Below are positions 35,801-48,090 of a stretch of DNA of 64,000 nt, one piece after another. The position numbers were made by a program, and so were the translations under genes. Source of the stretch: Ptiloglossa arizonensis (taxonomy: Eukaryota > Arthropoda > Insecta > Hymenoptera > Colletidae). Under the pieces are notes generated by a model, which was given only the letters and a program-made list of their open reading frames with translations, had not been told where the DNA came from and ran no database searches. The first letter of the stretch is position 1. Every line of letters begins with the position of its first letter. Location of the stretch: NCBI RefSeq assembly GCF_051014685.1, contig NW_027479058.1, forward strand, positions 124,001 through 188,000, given 5' to 3'.

Positions 35801-36840
35801 GAAATTTTGCGGATTGGTCAATCCGTTCGCGAGATATGGCAGTTTGGAGGTAAGAAACGCTCGAGAAACTCAAAATTTTCGCAGTTCTCATGCTCGACAA
35901 GCATAACTAGAACGGCCCAGGGGAAAAGTACGCACACCGTTGTAATCGGCCGAGTTTCTACCTTCAGATGCAACAGAAATTTTGCGGATTGGTCAATCCG
36001 TTCGCGAGATATGGCAGTTTGGAGGTAAGTAACGCTTGAGAAACTCAAAATTTTCGCAGTTCTGATGCTGGACAAGCATAACTAGAACGGCCTAAGGGAA
36101 AAGTACGCACACCGTTGTAATCGTGCGAGTTTCTACTTTCAGATGCAACAGAAATTTTGCGGATTGGTCAATCCGTTCGCGAGATATGGCAGTTTGGAGG
36201 TAAGCAACGCTTGAAAAACTCAAAATTTTCGCAGTTCTGTTGCTCGAAACGAATAACTAGAACGGGCTAGGGGAAAAGTACGCATACCGTTGTAATCGGG
36301 CGAGTTTCTACTTTCAGATGCAACAGAAATTTTGCGGATTGGTCAATCCGTTCGCGAGATATGGCAGTTTGGAAGTAAGACTCGCTTGAGAAACTCAAAA
36401 TTTTCGCAGTTCTGATGCTCGAAACGAATAACTAGAACGGCCTAGGGGAAAAGTACGCATACCGTTGCAATCGGGCGAGTTTCTACTTTCAGATGCAACA
36501 GAAATTTTGCGGATTGGTCAATCCGTTCGCGAGATATGGCAGTTTGGAGGTAAGAAACGCTTGAGAAACTCAAAATTTTCGCAGTTCTGATGCTCGACAA
36601 GCATAACTAGAACGGCCTAAGGGAAAAGTACGCACACCGTTGTAATCGTGCGAGTTTCTACTTTCAGATGCAACAGAAATTTTGCGGATTGGTCAATCCG
36701 TTCGCGAGATATGGCAGTTTGGAGGTAAGCAACGCTTGAAAAACTCAAAATTTTCGCAGTTCTGTTGCTCGAAACGAATAACTAGAACGGGCTAGGGGAA
36801 AAGTACGCATACCGTTGTAATCGGGCGAGTTTCTACTTTC
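29827..36840 (+). repeat. 20-mer direct duplication, two copies of 3,500 bp
   Basis: The block 29827-33340 is repeated at 33327-36840 with an offset of exactly 3,500. Rare marks shared in order: CACCGTGGTAATC (29985/33485), CAATAGAAATTTTTCGGATTG (from 30197/33697), TTCCCGAG with TTTGCATG (30577/34077), AAAAGGACGC (30848/34348), GGCGGTTTGG (31288/34788), GGGCGACTTT (31574/35074), TTTTCACAG (31677/35177), CTCATGCTCG (32388/35888) and GATGCTGGAC (32564/36064). Comparing the two copies line by line I found no difference. The match ends at 33341/36841 (AGATG versus TGATG) and begins after 29826 (GGGGGAG versus GGGCGAG). Confidence 0.92.
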
Positions 36841-38755
36841 TGATGCAACAGAAATTTTGCGGATTGGTCAATCCGTTCGCGAGATATGGCAGTTTGGATG
36901 TAAGAAACGCTCGAGAAACTCAAAATTTTCGCAGTTCTGATGCTCGAAACGAATAACTAGAGCGGCCTAGGGGAAAAGTACGCACACCGTTGTAATCGGG
37001 CGACTTTCTACTTTCAGATGCAACAGAAATTTTGCGGATTGGTCAATCCGTTCGCGAGATATGGCAGTTTGGATGTAAGCAACGCTTGAAAAACTCAAAA
37101 TTTTCGCAGTTCTGTTGCTCGAAACGAATAACTAGAACGGGCTAGGGGAAAAGTACGCATACCGTTGTAATCGGGCGAGTTTCTACTTTCAGATGCAACA
37201 GAAATTTTGCGGATTGGTCAATCCGTTCGCGAGTTATGGCAGTTTGGAGGTAAGAAACGCGCCGAGAAACTCAAAATTTTCGCAGTTCTGATGCTCGAAA
37301 CGAATAACTAGAACGGCCTAGGGGAAAAGTACGCATACCGTTGCAATCGGGCGAGTTTCTACTTTCAGATGCAACAGAAATTTTGCGGATTGGTCAATCC
37401 GTTCGCGAGATATGGCAGTTTGGAGGTAAGAAACGCTTGAGAAACTCAAAATTTTCGCAGTTCTGATGCTCGACAAGCATAACTAGAACGGCCTAGTGGA
37501 AAAGTACGCACACCGTTGTAATCGTGCGAGTTTCTACTTTCAGATGCAACAGAAATTTTGCGGATTGGTCAATCCGTTCGCGAGATATGGCAGTTTGGAG
37601 GTAAGCAACGCTTGAAAAACTCAAAATTTTCGCAGTTCTGTTGCTCGAAACGAATAACTAGAACGGGCTAGGGGAAAAGTACGCATACCGTTGTAATCGG
37701 GCGAGTTTCTACTTTCTGATGCAACAGAAATTTTGCGGATTGGTCAATCCGTTCGCGAGATATGGCAGTTTGGGAGTAAGCAACGCTTGAAAAACTCAAA
37801 ATTTTCGCAGTTCTGTTGCTCGAAACGAATAACTAGAACGGGCTAGGGGAAAAGTACGCACACCGTTGTAATCGGGCGAGTTTCTACTTTCAGATGCATC
37901 AGAAATTTTGCGGATTGGACAATCCGTTCGCGAGATGTGGCAGTTTGTAGGTGAGAAACGATTGAGAAACTCGAAATTTTCGCAGTTCTGATGCTCGAAA
38001 CGAATAACTAGAACGGCCTAGGGGAAAAGTACGCATACCGTTGTAATCGGGCGAGTTTCTACCATCAGATGCAACAGAAATTTTGCGGATTGGTCAATCC
38101 GTTCGCGAGATATGGCAGTTTGGAAGTAAGACTCGCTTGAGAAACTCAAAATTTTCGCAGTTCTGATGCTCGAAACGAATAACTAGAACGGCCTAGGGGA
38201 AAAGTACGCATACCGTTTCAATCGGGCGAGTTTCTACTTTCAGATGCAACAGAAATTTTGCGGATTGGTCAATCCGTTCGCGAGATATGGCAGTTTGGAG
38301 GTAAGAAACGCTTGAGAAACTCAAAATTTTCGCAGTTCTGATGCTCGACAAGCATAACTAGAACGGCCTAGGGGAAAAGTACGCACACCGTTGTAATCGG
38401 GCGAATTTCTACTTTCAGATGCAACAGAAATTTTGCGGATTGGTCAATCCGTTCGCGAGATATGGCAGTTTGGATGTAAGAAACGCTCGAGAAACTCAAA
38501 ATTTTCGCAGTTCTGATGCTCGAAACGAATAACTAGAACGGCCTAGGGGAAAAGTACGCACACCGTTGTAATCGGGCGACTTTCTACTTTCAGATGCAAC
38601 AGAAATTTTGCGGATTGGTCAATCCGTTCGCGAGATATGGGAGTTTGGAGGTAAGAAACGCTTGAGAAACTCAAAATTTTCACAGTTCTGATGCTCGAAA
38701 CGAATAACTAGAACGGCCTAGGGGAAAAGTACGCATACCGTTGTAATCGGGCGAG
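36841..38755 (+). repeat. Linker monomers; source or copy of 48.2-49.5 kb
   Basis: About eleven monomers between two large duplications, including one CGCGCCGAG 176-bp unit (near 37259) and one CATCAG unit (37897). From about 37669 to 38999 the order and variants match 48169 to 49499 at an offset of exactly 10,500 bp (60 monomers): TTTCTGATG, CATCAG, CGTTTCAATC, GGGCGAATTT and TATGGGAGTTTGG all agree. One difference is TACCATCAG here (near 38059) against TACCTTCAG there. Confidence 0.82.
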
Positions 38756-41700
38756 TTTCTACTTTCAGATGCAACAGAAATTTTGCGGATTGGTCAATCC
38801 GTTCGCGAGATATGGCAGTTTGGATGTAAGCAACGCTTGAAAAACTCAAAATTTTCGCAGTTCTGTTGCTCGAAACGAATAACTAGAACGGGCTAGGGGA
38901 AAAGTACGCATACCGTTGTAATCGGGCGAGTTTCTACTTTCAGATGCAACAGAAATTTTGCGGATTGGTCAATCCGTTCGCGAGATATGGCAGTTTGGAA
39001 GTAAGACTCGCTTGAGAAACTCAAAATTTTCGCAGTTCTGATGCTCGAAACGAATAACTAGAACGGCATAGGGGAAAAGTACGCATACCGTTGCAATCGG
39101 GCGAGTTTCTACTTTCAGATGCAACAGAAATTTTGCGGATTGGTCAATCCGTTCGCGAGATATGGCAGTTTGGATGTAAGAAACGCTTGAGAAACTCAAA
39201 ATTTTCGCAGTTCTGATGCTCGAAACGAATAACTAGAACGGCCTAGGGGAAAAGTACGCATAGTGTTGTAATCGGGCGAGTTTCTACTTTCAGATGCAAC
39301 AGAAATTTTGCGGATTGGTCAATCCGTTCGCGAGATATGGCAGTTTGGAGGTAAGAAACGCTCGAGAAACTCAAAATTTTCGCAGTTCTCATGCTCGACA
39401 AGCATAACTAGAACGGCCCAGGGGAAAACTACGCACACCGTTGTAATCGGCCGAGTTTCTACCTTCAGATGCAACAGAAATTTTGCGGATTGGTCAATCC
39501 ATTCGCGAGATATGGCAGTTTGGAAGTAAGACTCGCTTGAGAAACTCAAAATTTTCGCAGTTCTGATGCTCGAAACGAATAACTAGAACGGCCTAGGGGA
39601 AAAGTACGCATACCGTTTCAATCGGGCGAGTTTCTACTTTCAGATGCAACAGAAATTTTGCGGATTGGTCAATCCGTTCGCGAGATATGGCAGTTTGGAG
39701 GTAAGAAACGCTTGAGAAACTCAAAATTTTCGCAGTTCTGATGCTCGACAAGCATAACTAGAACGGCCTAGGGGAAAAGTACGCACAACGTTGTAATCGA
39801 GCGAGTTTCTACTTTCAGATGCAACAGAAATTTTGCGGATTGGTCAATCCGTTCGCGAGATATGGCAGTTTGGAGGTAAGCAACGCTTGAGAAACTCAAA
39901 ATTTTCGCAGTTCTGTTGCTCGAAACGAATAACTAGAACGGGCTAGGGGAAAAGTACGCATACAGTTGTAATCGGGCGAATTTCTACTTTCAAATGCAAC
40001 AGAAATTTTGCGGATTGGTCAATCCGTTCGCGAGATATGGCAGTTTGGATGTAAGAAACGCTCGAGAAACTCAAAATTTTCGCAGTTCTGATGCTCGAAA
40101 CGAATAACTAGAACGGCCTAGGGGAAAAGTACGCACACCGTTGTAATCGGGCGACTTTCTACTTTCAGATGCAACAGAAATTTTGCGGATTGGTCAATCC
40201 GTTCGCGAGATATGGCAGTTTGGAGGTAAGAAACGCTTGAGAAACTCAAAATTTTCACAGTTCTGATGCTCGAAACGAATAACTAGAACGGCCTAGGGGA
40301 AAAGTACGCATACCGTTGTAATCGGGCGAATTTCTACTTTCAGATGCAACAGAAATTTTGCGGATTGGTCAATCCGTTCGCGAGATATGGCAGTTTGGAG
40401 GTAAGCAACGCTTGAAAAACTCAAAATTTTCGCAGTTCTGTTGCTCGAAACGAATAACTAGAACGGGCTAGGGGAAAAGTACGCATACCGTTGTAATCGG
40501 GCGAGTTTCTACTTTCAGATGCAACAGAAATTTTGCGGATTGGTCAATCCGTTCGCGAGATATGGCAGTTTGGAAGTAAGAGTCGCTTGAGAAACTCAAA
40601 ATTTTCGCAGTTCTGATGCTCGAAACGAATAACTAGAACGGCCTAGGGGAAAAGTACGCATACCGTTGCAATCGGGCGAGTTTCTACTTTCAGATGCAAC
40701 AGAAATTTTGCGGATTGGTCAATCCGTTCGCGAGATATGGCAGTTTGGATGTAAGAAACGCTTGAGAAACTCAAAATTTTCGCAGTTCTGATACTCGAAA
40801 CGAATAACTAGAACGGCCTAGGGGAAAAGTACGCATAGTGTTGTAATCGGGCGAGTTTCTACCTTCAGATGCAACAGAAATTTTGCGGATTGGTCAATCC
40901 GTTCGCGAGATATGGCAGTTTGGAGGTAAGAAACGCTTGAGAAACTCAAAATTTTCGCAGTTCTGATGCTCGACAAGCATAACTAGAACGGCCTAGGGGA
41001 AAAGTACGCACACCGTTGTAATCGGGCGAGTTTCTACTTTCAGATGCAACAGAAATTTTGCGGATTGGTCAATCCGTTCGCGAGATATGGCAGTTTGGAG
41101 GTAAGGAACGCTTGAGAAACTCAAAATTTTCGCAGTTCTGTTGCTCGAAACGAATAACTAGAACGGGCTAGGGGAAAAGTACGCATACAGTTGTAATCGG
41201 GCGAATTTCTACTTTCAGATGCAACAGAAATTTTGCGGATTGGTCAATCCGTTCGCGAGATATGGCAGTTTGGATGTAAGGAACGCTCGAGAAACTCAAA
41301 ATTTTCGCAGTTCTGATGCTCGAAACGAATAACTAGAACGGCCTAGGGGAAAAGTACGCACACCGTTGTAATCGGGCGACTTTCTACTTTCAGATGCAAC
41401 AGAAATTTTGCGGATTGGTCAATCCGTTCGCGAGATATGGCAGTTTGGAGGTAAGAAACGCTTGAGAAACTCAAAATTTTCGCAGTTCTGTTGCTCGAAA
41501 CGAATAACTAGAACGGGCTAGGGGAAAAGTACGCATACCGTTGTAATCGGGCGACTTTCTACTTTCAGATGCAACAGAAATTTTGCGGATTGGTCAATCC
41601 GTTCGCGAGATATGGGAGTTTGGAGGTAAGAAACGCTTGAGAAACTCAAAATTTTCACAGTTCTGATGCTCGAAACGAATAACTAGAACGGCCTAGGGGA

Positions 41701-44700
41701 AAAGTACGCATACCGTTGTAATCGGGCGAGTTTCTACTTTCAGATGCAACAGAAATTTTGCGGATTGGTCAATCCGTTCGCGAGATATGGCAGTTTGGAT
41801 GTAAGCAACGCTTGAAAAACTCAAAATTTTCGCAGTTCTGTTGCTCGAAACGAATAACTAGAACGGGCTAGGGGAAAAGTACGCATACCGTTGTAATCGG
41901 GCGAGTTTCTACTTTCAGATGCAACAGAAATTTTGCGGATTGGTCAATCCGTTCGCGAGATATGGCAGTTTGGAAGTAAGACTCGCTTGAGAAACTCAAA
42001 ATTTTCGCAGTTCTGATGCTCGAAACGAATAACTAGAACGGCCTAGGGGAAAAGTACGCATACCGTTGCAATCGGGCGAGTTTCTACTTTCAGATGCAAC
42101 AGAAATTTTGCGGATTGGTCAATCCGTTCGCGAGATATGGCAGTTTGGATGTAAGAAACGCTTGAGAAACTCAAAATTTTCGCAGTTCTGATGCTCGAAA
42201 CGAATAACTAGAACGGCCTAGGGGAAAAGTACGCATAGTGTTGTATTCGGGCGAGTTTCTACTTTCAGATGCAACAGAAATTTTGCGGATTGGTCAATCC
42301 GTTCGCAAGATATGGCAGTTTGGAGGTAAGAAACGCTCGAGAAACTCAAAATTTTCGCAGTTCTCATGCTCGACAAGCATAACTAGAACGGCCCAGGGGA
42401 AAACTACGCACACCGTTGTAATCGGCCGAGTTTCTACCTTCAGATGCAACAGAAATTTTGCGGATTGGTCAATCCGTTCGCGAGATATGGCAGTTTGGAA
42501 GTAAGACTCGCTTGAGAAACTCAAAATTTTCGCAGTTCTGATGCTCGAAACGAATAACTAGAACGGCCTAGGGGAAAAGTACGCATACCGTTTCAATCGG
42601 GCGAGTTTCTACTTTCAGATGCAACAGAAATTTTGCGGATTGGTCAATCCGTTCGCGAGATATGGCAGTTTGGAGGTAAGAAACGCTTGAGAAACTCAAA
42701 ATTTTCGCAGTTCTGATGCTCGACAAGCATAACTAGAACGGCCTAGGGGAAAAGTACGCACAACGTTGTAATCGGGCGAGTTTCTACTTTCAGATGCAAC
42801 AGAAATTTTGCGGATTGGTCAATCCGTTCGCGAGATATGGCAGTTTGGAGGTAAGCAACGCTTGAGAAACTCAAAATTTTCGCAGTTCTGTTGCTCGAAA
42901 CGAATAACTAGAACGGGCTAGGGGAAAAGTACGCATACAGTTGTAATCGGGCGAATTTCTACTTTCAGATGCAACAGAAATTTTGCGGATTGGTCAATCC
43001 GTTCGCGAGATATGGCAGTTTGGATGTAAGCAACGCTTGAAAAACTCAAAATTTTCGCAGTTCTGTTGCTCGAAACGAATAACTAGAACGGGCTAGGGGA
43101 AAAGTACGCATACCGTTGTAATCGGGCGAGTTTCTACTTTCAGATGCAACAGAAATTTTGCGGATTGGTCAATCCGTTCGCGAGATATGGCAGTTTGGAA
43201 GTAAGACTCGCTTGAGAAACTCAAAATTTTCGCAGTTCTGATGCTCGAAACGAATAACTAGAACGGCATAGGGGAAAAGTACGCATACCCTTGCAATCGG
43301 GCGAGTTTCTACTTTCAGATGCAACAGAAATTTTGCGGATTGGTCAATCCGTTCGCGAGATATGGCAGTTTGGATGTAAGAAACGCTTGAGAAACTCAAA
43401 ATTTTCGCAGTTCTGATGCTCGAAACGAATAACTAGAACGGCCTAGGGGAAAAGTACGCATAGTGTTGTAATCGGGCGAGTTTCTACTTTCAGATGCAAC
43501 AGAAATTTTGCGGATTGGTCAATCCGTTCGCGAGATATGGCAGTTTGGAGGTAAGAAACGCTCGAGAAACTCAAAATTTTCGCAGTTCTCATGCTCGACA
43601 AGCATAACTAGAACGGCCCAGGGGAAAACTACGCACACCGTTGTAATCGGCCGAGTTTCTACCTTCAGATGCAACAGAAATTTTGCGGATTGGTCAATCC
43701 GTTCGCGAGATATGGCAGTTTGGAAGTAAGACTCGCTTGAGAAACTCAAAATTTTCGCAGTTCTGATGCTCGAAACGAATAACTAGAACGGCCTAGGGGA
43801 AAAGTACGCATACCGTTTCAATCGGGCGAGTTTCTACTTTCAGATGCAACAGAAATTTTGCGGATTGGTCAATCCGTTCGCGAGATATGGCAGTTTGGAG
43901 GTAAGAAACGCTTGAGAAACTCAAAATTTTCGCAGTTCTGATGCTCGACAAGCATAACTAGAACGGCCTAGGGGAAAAGTACGCACAACGTTGTAATCGA
44001 GCGAGTTTCTACTTTCAGATGCAACAGAAATTTTGCGGATTGGTCAATCCGTTCGCGAGATATGGCAGTTTGGAGGTAAGCAACGCTTGAGAAACTCAAA
44101 ATTTTCGCAGTTCTGTTGCTCGAAACGAATAACTAGAACGGGCTAGGGGAAAAGTACGCATACAGTTGTAATCGGGCGAATTTCTACTTTCAGATGCAAC
44201 AGAAATTTTGCGGATTGGTCAATCCGTTCGCGAGATATGGCAGTTTGGATGTAAGAAACGCTCGAGAAACTCAAAATTTTCGCAGTTCTGATGCTCGAAA
44301 CGAATAACTAGAACGGCCTAGGGGAAAAGTACGCACACCGTTGTAATCGGGCGACTTTCTACTTTCAGATGCAACAGAAATTTTGCGGATTGGTCAATCC
44401 GTTCGCGAGATATGGCAGTTTGGAGGTAAGAAACGCTTGAGAAACTCAAAATTTTCACAGTTCTGATGCTCGAAACGAATAACTAGAACGGCCTAGGGGA
44501 AAAGTACGCATACCGTTGTAATCGGGCGAATTTCTACTTTCAGATGCAACAGAAATTTTGCGGATTGGTCAATCCGTTCGCGAGATATGGCAGTTTGGAG
44601 GTAAGCAACGCTTGAAAAACTCAAAATTTTCGCAGTTCTGTTGCTCGAAACGAATAACTAGAACGGGCTAGGGGAAAAGTACGCATACCGTTGTAATCGG

Positions 44701-47700
44701 GCGAGTTTCTACTTTCAGATGCAACAGAAATTTTGCGGATTGGTCAATCCGTTCGCGAGATATGGCAGTTTGGAAGTAAGAGTCGCTTGAGAAACTCAAA
44801 ATTTTCGCAGTTCTGATGCTCGAAACGAATAACTAGAACGGCCTAGGGGAAAAGTACGCATACCGTTGCAATCGGGCGAGTTTCTACTTTCAGATGCAAC
44901 AGAAATTTTGCGGATTGGTCAATCCGTTCGCGAGATATGGCAGTTTGGATGTAAGAAACGCTTGAGAAACTCAAAATTTTCGCAGTTCTGATACTCGAAA
45001 CGAATAACTAGAACGGCCTAGGGGAAAAGTACGCATAGTGTTGTAATCGGGCGAGTTTCTACCTTCAGATGCAACAGAAATTTTGCGGATTGGTCAATCC
45101 GTTCGCGAGATATGGCAGTTTGGAGGTAAGAAACGCTTGAGAAACTCAAAATTTTCGCAGTTCTGATGCTCGACAAGCATAACTAGAACGGCCTAGGGGA
45201 AAAGTACGCATACCGTTGTAATCGGGCGAGTTTCTTCTTTCAGATGCAACAGAAATTTTGCGGATTGGTCAATCCGTTCGCGAGATATGGCAGTTTGGAG
45301 GTAAGGAACGCTTGAGAAACTCAAAATTTTCGCAGTTCTGTTGCTCGAAACGAATAACTAGAACGGGCTAGGGGAAAAGTACGCATACAGTTGTAATCGG
45401 GCGAATTTCTACTTTCAGATGCAACAGAAATTTTGCGGATTGGTCAATCCGTTCGCGAGATATGGCAGTTTGGATGTAAGGAACGCTCGAGAAACTCAAA
45501 ATTTTCGCAGTTCTGATGCTCGAAACGAATAACTAGAACGGCCTAGGGGAAAAGTACGCACACCGTTGTAATCGGGCGACTTTCTACTTTCAGATACAAC
45601 AGAAATTTTGCGGATTGGTCAATCCGTTCGCGAGATATGGCAGTTTGGAGGTAAGAAACGCTTGAGAAACTCAAAATTTTCGCAGTTCTGTTGCTCGAAA
45701 CGAATAACTAGAACGGGCTAGGGGAAAAGTACGCATACCGTTGTAATCGGGCGACTTTCTACTTTCAGATGCAACAGAAATTTTGCGGATTGGTCAATCC
45801 GTTCGCGAGATATGGGAGTTTGGAGGTAAGAAACGCTTGAGAAACTCAAAATTTTCACAGTTCTGATGCTCGAAACGAATAACTAGAACGGCCTAGGGGA
45901 AAAGTACGCATACAGTTGTAATCGGGCGAGTTTCTACTTTCAGATGCAACAGAAATTTTGCGGATTGGTCAATCCGTTCGCGAGATATGGCAGTTTGGAT
46001 GTAAGCAACGCTTGAAAAACTCAAAATTTTCGCAGTTCTGTTGCTCGAAACGAATAACTAGAACGGGCTAGGGGAAAAGTACGCATACCGTTGTAATCGG
46101 GCGAGTTTCTACTTTCAGATGCAACAGAAATTTTGCGGATTGGTCAATCCGTTCGCGAGATATGGCAGTTTGGAAGTAAGACTCGCTTGAGAAACTCAAA
46201 ATTTTCGCAGTTCTGATGCTCGAAACGAATAACTAGAACGGCCTAGGGGAAAAGTACGCATACCGTTGCAATCGGGCGAGTTTCTACTTTCAGATGCAAC
46301 AGAAATTTTGCGGATTGGTCAATCCGTTCGCGAGATATGGCAGTTTGGATGTAAGAAACGCTTGAGAAACTCAAAATTTTCGCAGTTCTGATGCTCGAAA
46401 CGAATAACTAGAACGGCCTAGGGGAAAAGTACGCATAGTGTTGTAATCGGGCGAGTTTCTACTTTCAGATGCAACAGAAATTTTGCGGATTGGTCAATCC
46501 GTTCGCGAGATATGGCAGTTTGGAGGTAAGAAACGCTCGAGAAACTCAAAATTTTCGCAGTTCTCATGCTCGACAAGCATAACTAGAACGGCCCAGGGGA
46601 AAACTACGCACACCGTTGTAATCGGCCGAGTTTCTACCTTCAGATGCAACAGAAATTTTGCGGATTGGTCAATCCGTTCGCGAGATATGGCAGTTTGGAA
46701 GTAAGACTCGCTTGAGAAACTCAAAATTTTCGCAGTTCTGATGCTCGAAACGAATAACTAGAACGGCCTAGGGGAAAATTACGCATACCGTTTCAATCGG
46801 GCGAGTTTCTACTTTCAGATGCAACAGAAATTTTGCGGATTGGTCAATCCGTTCGCGAGATATGGCAGTTTGGAGGTAAGAAACGCTTGAGAAACTCAAA
46901 ATTTTCGCAGTTCTAATGCTCGACAAGCATAACTAGAACGGCCTAGGGGAAAAGTACGCACAACGTTGTAATCGGGCGAGTTTCTACTTTCAGATGCAAC
47001 AGAAATTTTGCGGATTGGTCAATCCGTTCGCGAGATATGGCAGTTTGGAGGTAAGCAACGCTTGAGAAACTCAAAATTTTCGCAGTTCTGTTGCTCGAAA
47101 CGAATAACTAGAACGGGCTAGGGGAAAAGTACGCATACAGTTGTAATCGGGCGAATTTCTACTTTCAGATGCAACAGAAATTTTGCGGATTGGTCAATCC
47201 GTTCGCGAGATATGGCAGTTTGGATGTAAGAAACGCTCGAGAAACTCAAAATTTTCGCAGTTCTGATGCTCGAAACGAATAACTAGAACGGCCTAGGGGA
47301 AAAGTACGCACACCGTTGTAATCGGGCGACTTTCTACTTTCAGATGCAACAGAAATTTTGCGGATTGGTCAATCCGTTCGCGAGATATGGCAGTTTGGAG
47401 GTAAGAAACGCTTGAGAAACTCAAAATTTTCACAGTTCTGATGCTCGAAACGAATAACTAGAACGGCCTAGGGGAAAAGTACGCATACCGTTGTAATCGG
47501 GCGAATTTCTACTTTCAGATGCAACAGAAATTTTGCGGATTGGTCAATCCGTTCGCGAGATATGGCAGTTTGGAGGTAAGCAACGCTTGAAAAACTCACA
47601 ATTTTCGCAGTTCTGTTGCTCGAAACGAATAACTAGAACGGGCTAGGGGAAAAGTACGCATACCGTTGTAATCGGGCGAGTTTCTACTTTCAGATGCAAC

Positions 47701-48090
47701 AGAAATTTTGCGGATTGGTCAATCCGTTCGCGAGATATGGCAGTTTGGAAGTAAGACTCGCTTGAGAAACTCAAAATTTTCGCAGTTCTGATGCTCGAAA
47801 CGAATAACTAGAACGGCCTAGGGGAAAAGTACGCATACCGTTGCAATCGGGCGAGTTTCTACTTTCAGATGCAACAGAAATTTTGCGGATTGGTCAATCC
47901 GTTCGCGAGATATGGCAGTTTGGATGTATGAAACGCTTGAGAAACTCAAAATTTTCGCAGTTCTGATACTCGAAACGAATAACTAGAACGGCCTAGGGGA
48001 AAAGTACGCATAGTGTTGTAATCGGGCGAGTTTCTACCTTCAGATGCAACAGAAATTTTGCGGATTGGTCAATCCGTTCGCGAGATATGG
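38756..48090 (+). repeat. Interlaced 24-mer (4,200 bp) and 17-mer (2,975 bp) duplications
   Basis: The block 38756-43030 matches 42956-47230 at an offset of exactly 4,200. Inside, the CTCATGCTCG/GGCCCAGGGGAAAACTACG pair recurs at about 39.4, 42.4, 43.6 and 46.6 kb, that is with alternating steps of 2,975 and 1,225 bp. A 17-mer offset also links about 43170-45115 to 46145-48090 (GATACTCG at 44990 and 47965). Between the 4,200-bp copies I noted over ten substitutions, e.g. ACCG/ACCC near 39090/43290, CCATTCG/CCGTTCG near 39500/43700, TTGTATTCG near 42241, TTTCTTCTTT near 45231, CAGATACAAC near 45591 and AAAATTACG near 46775, so identity is about 99.7%. Confidence 0.88.
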
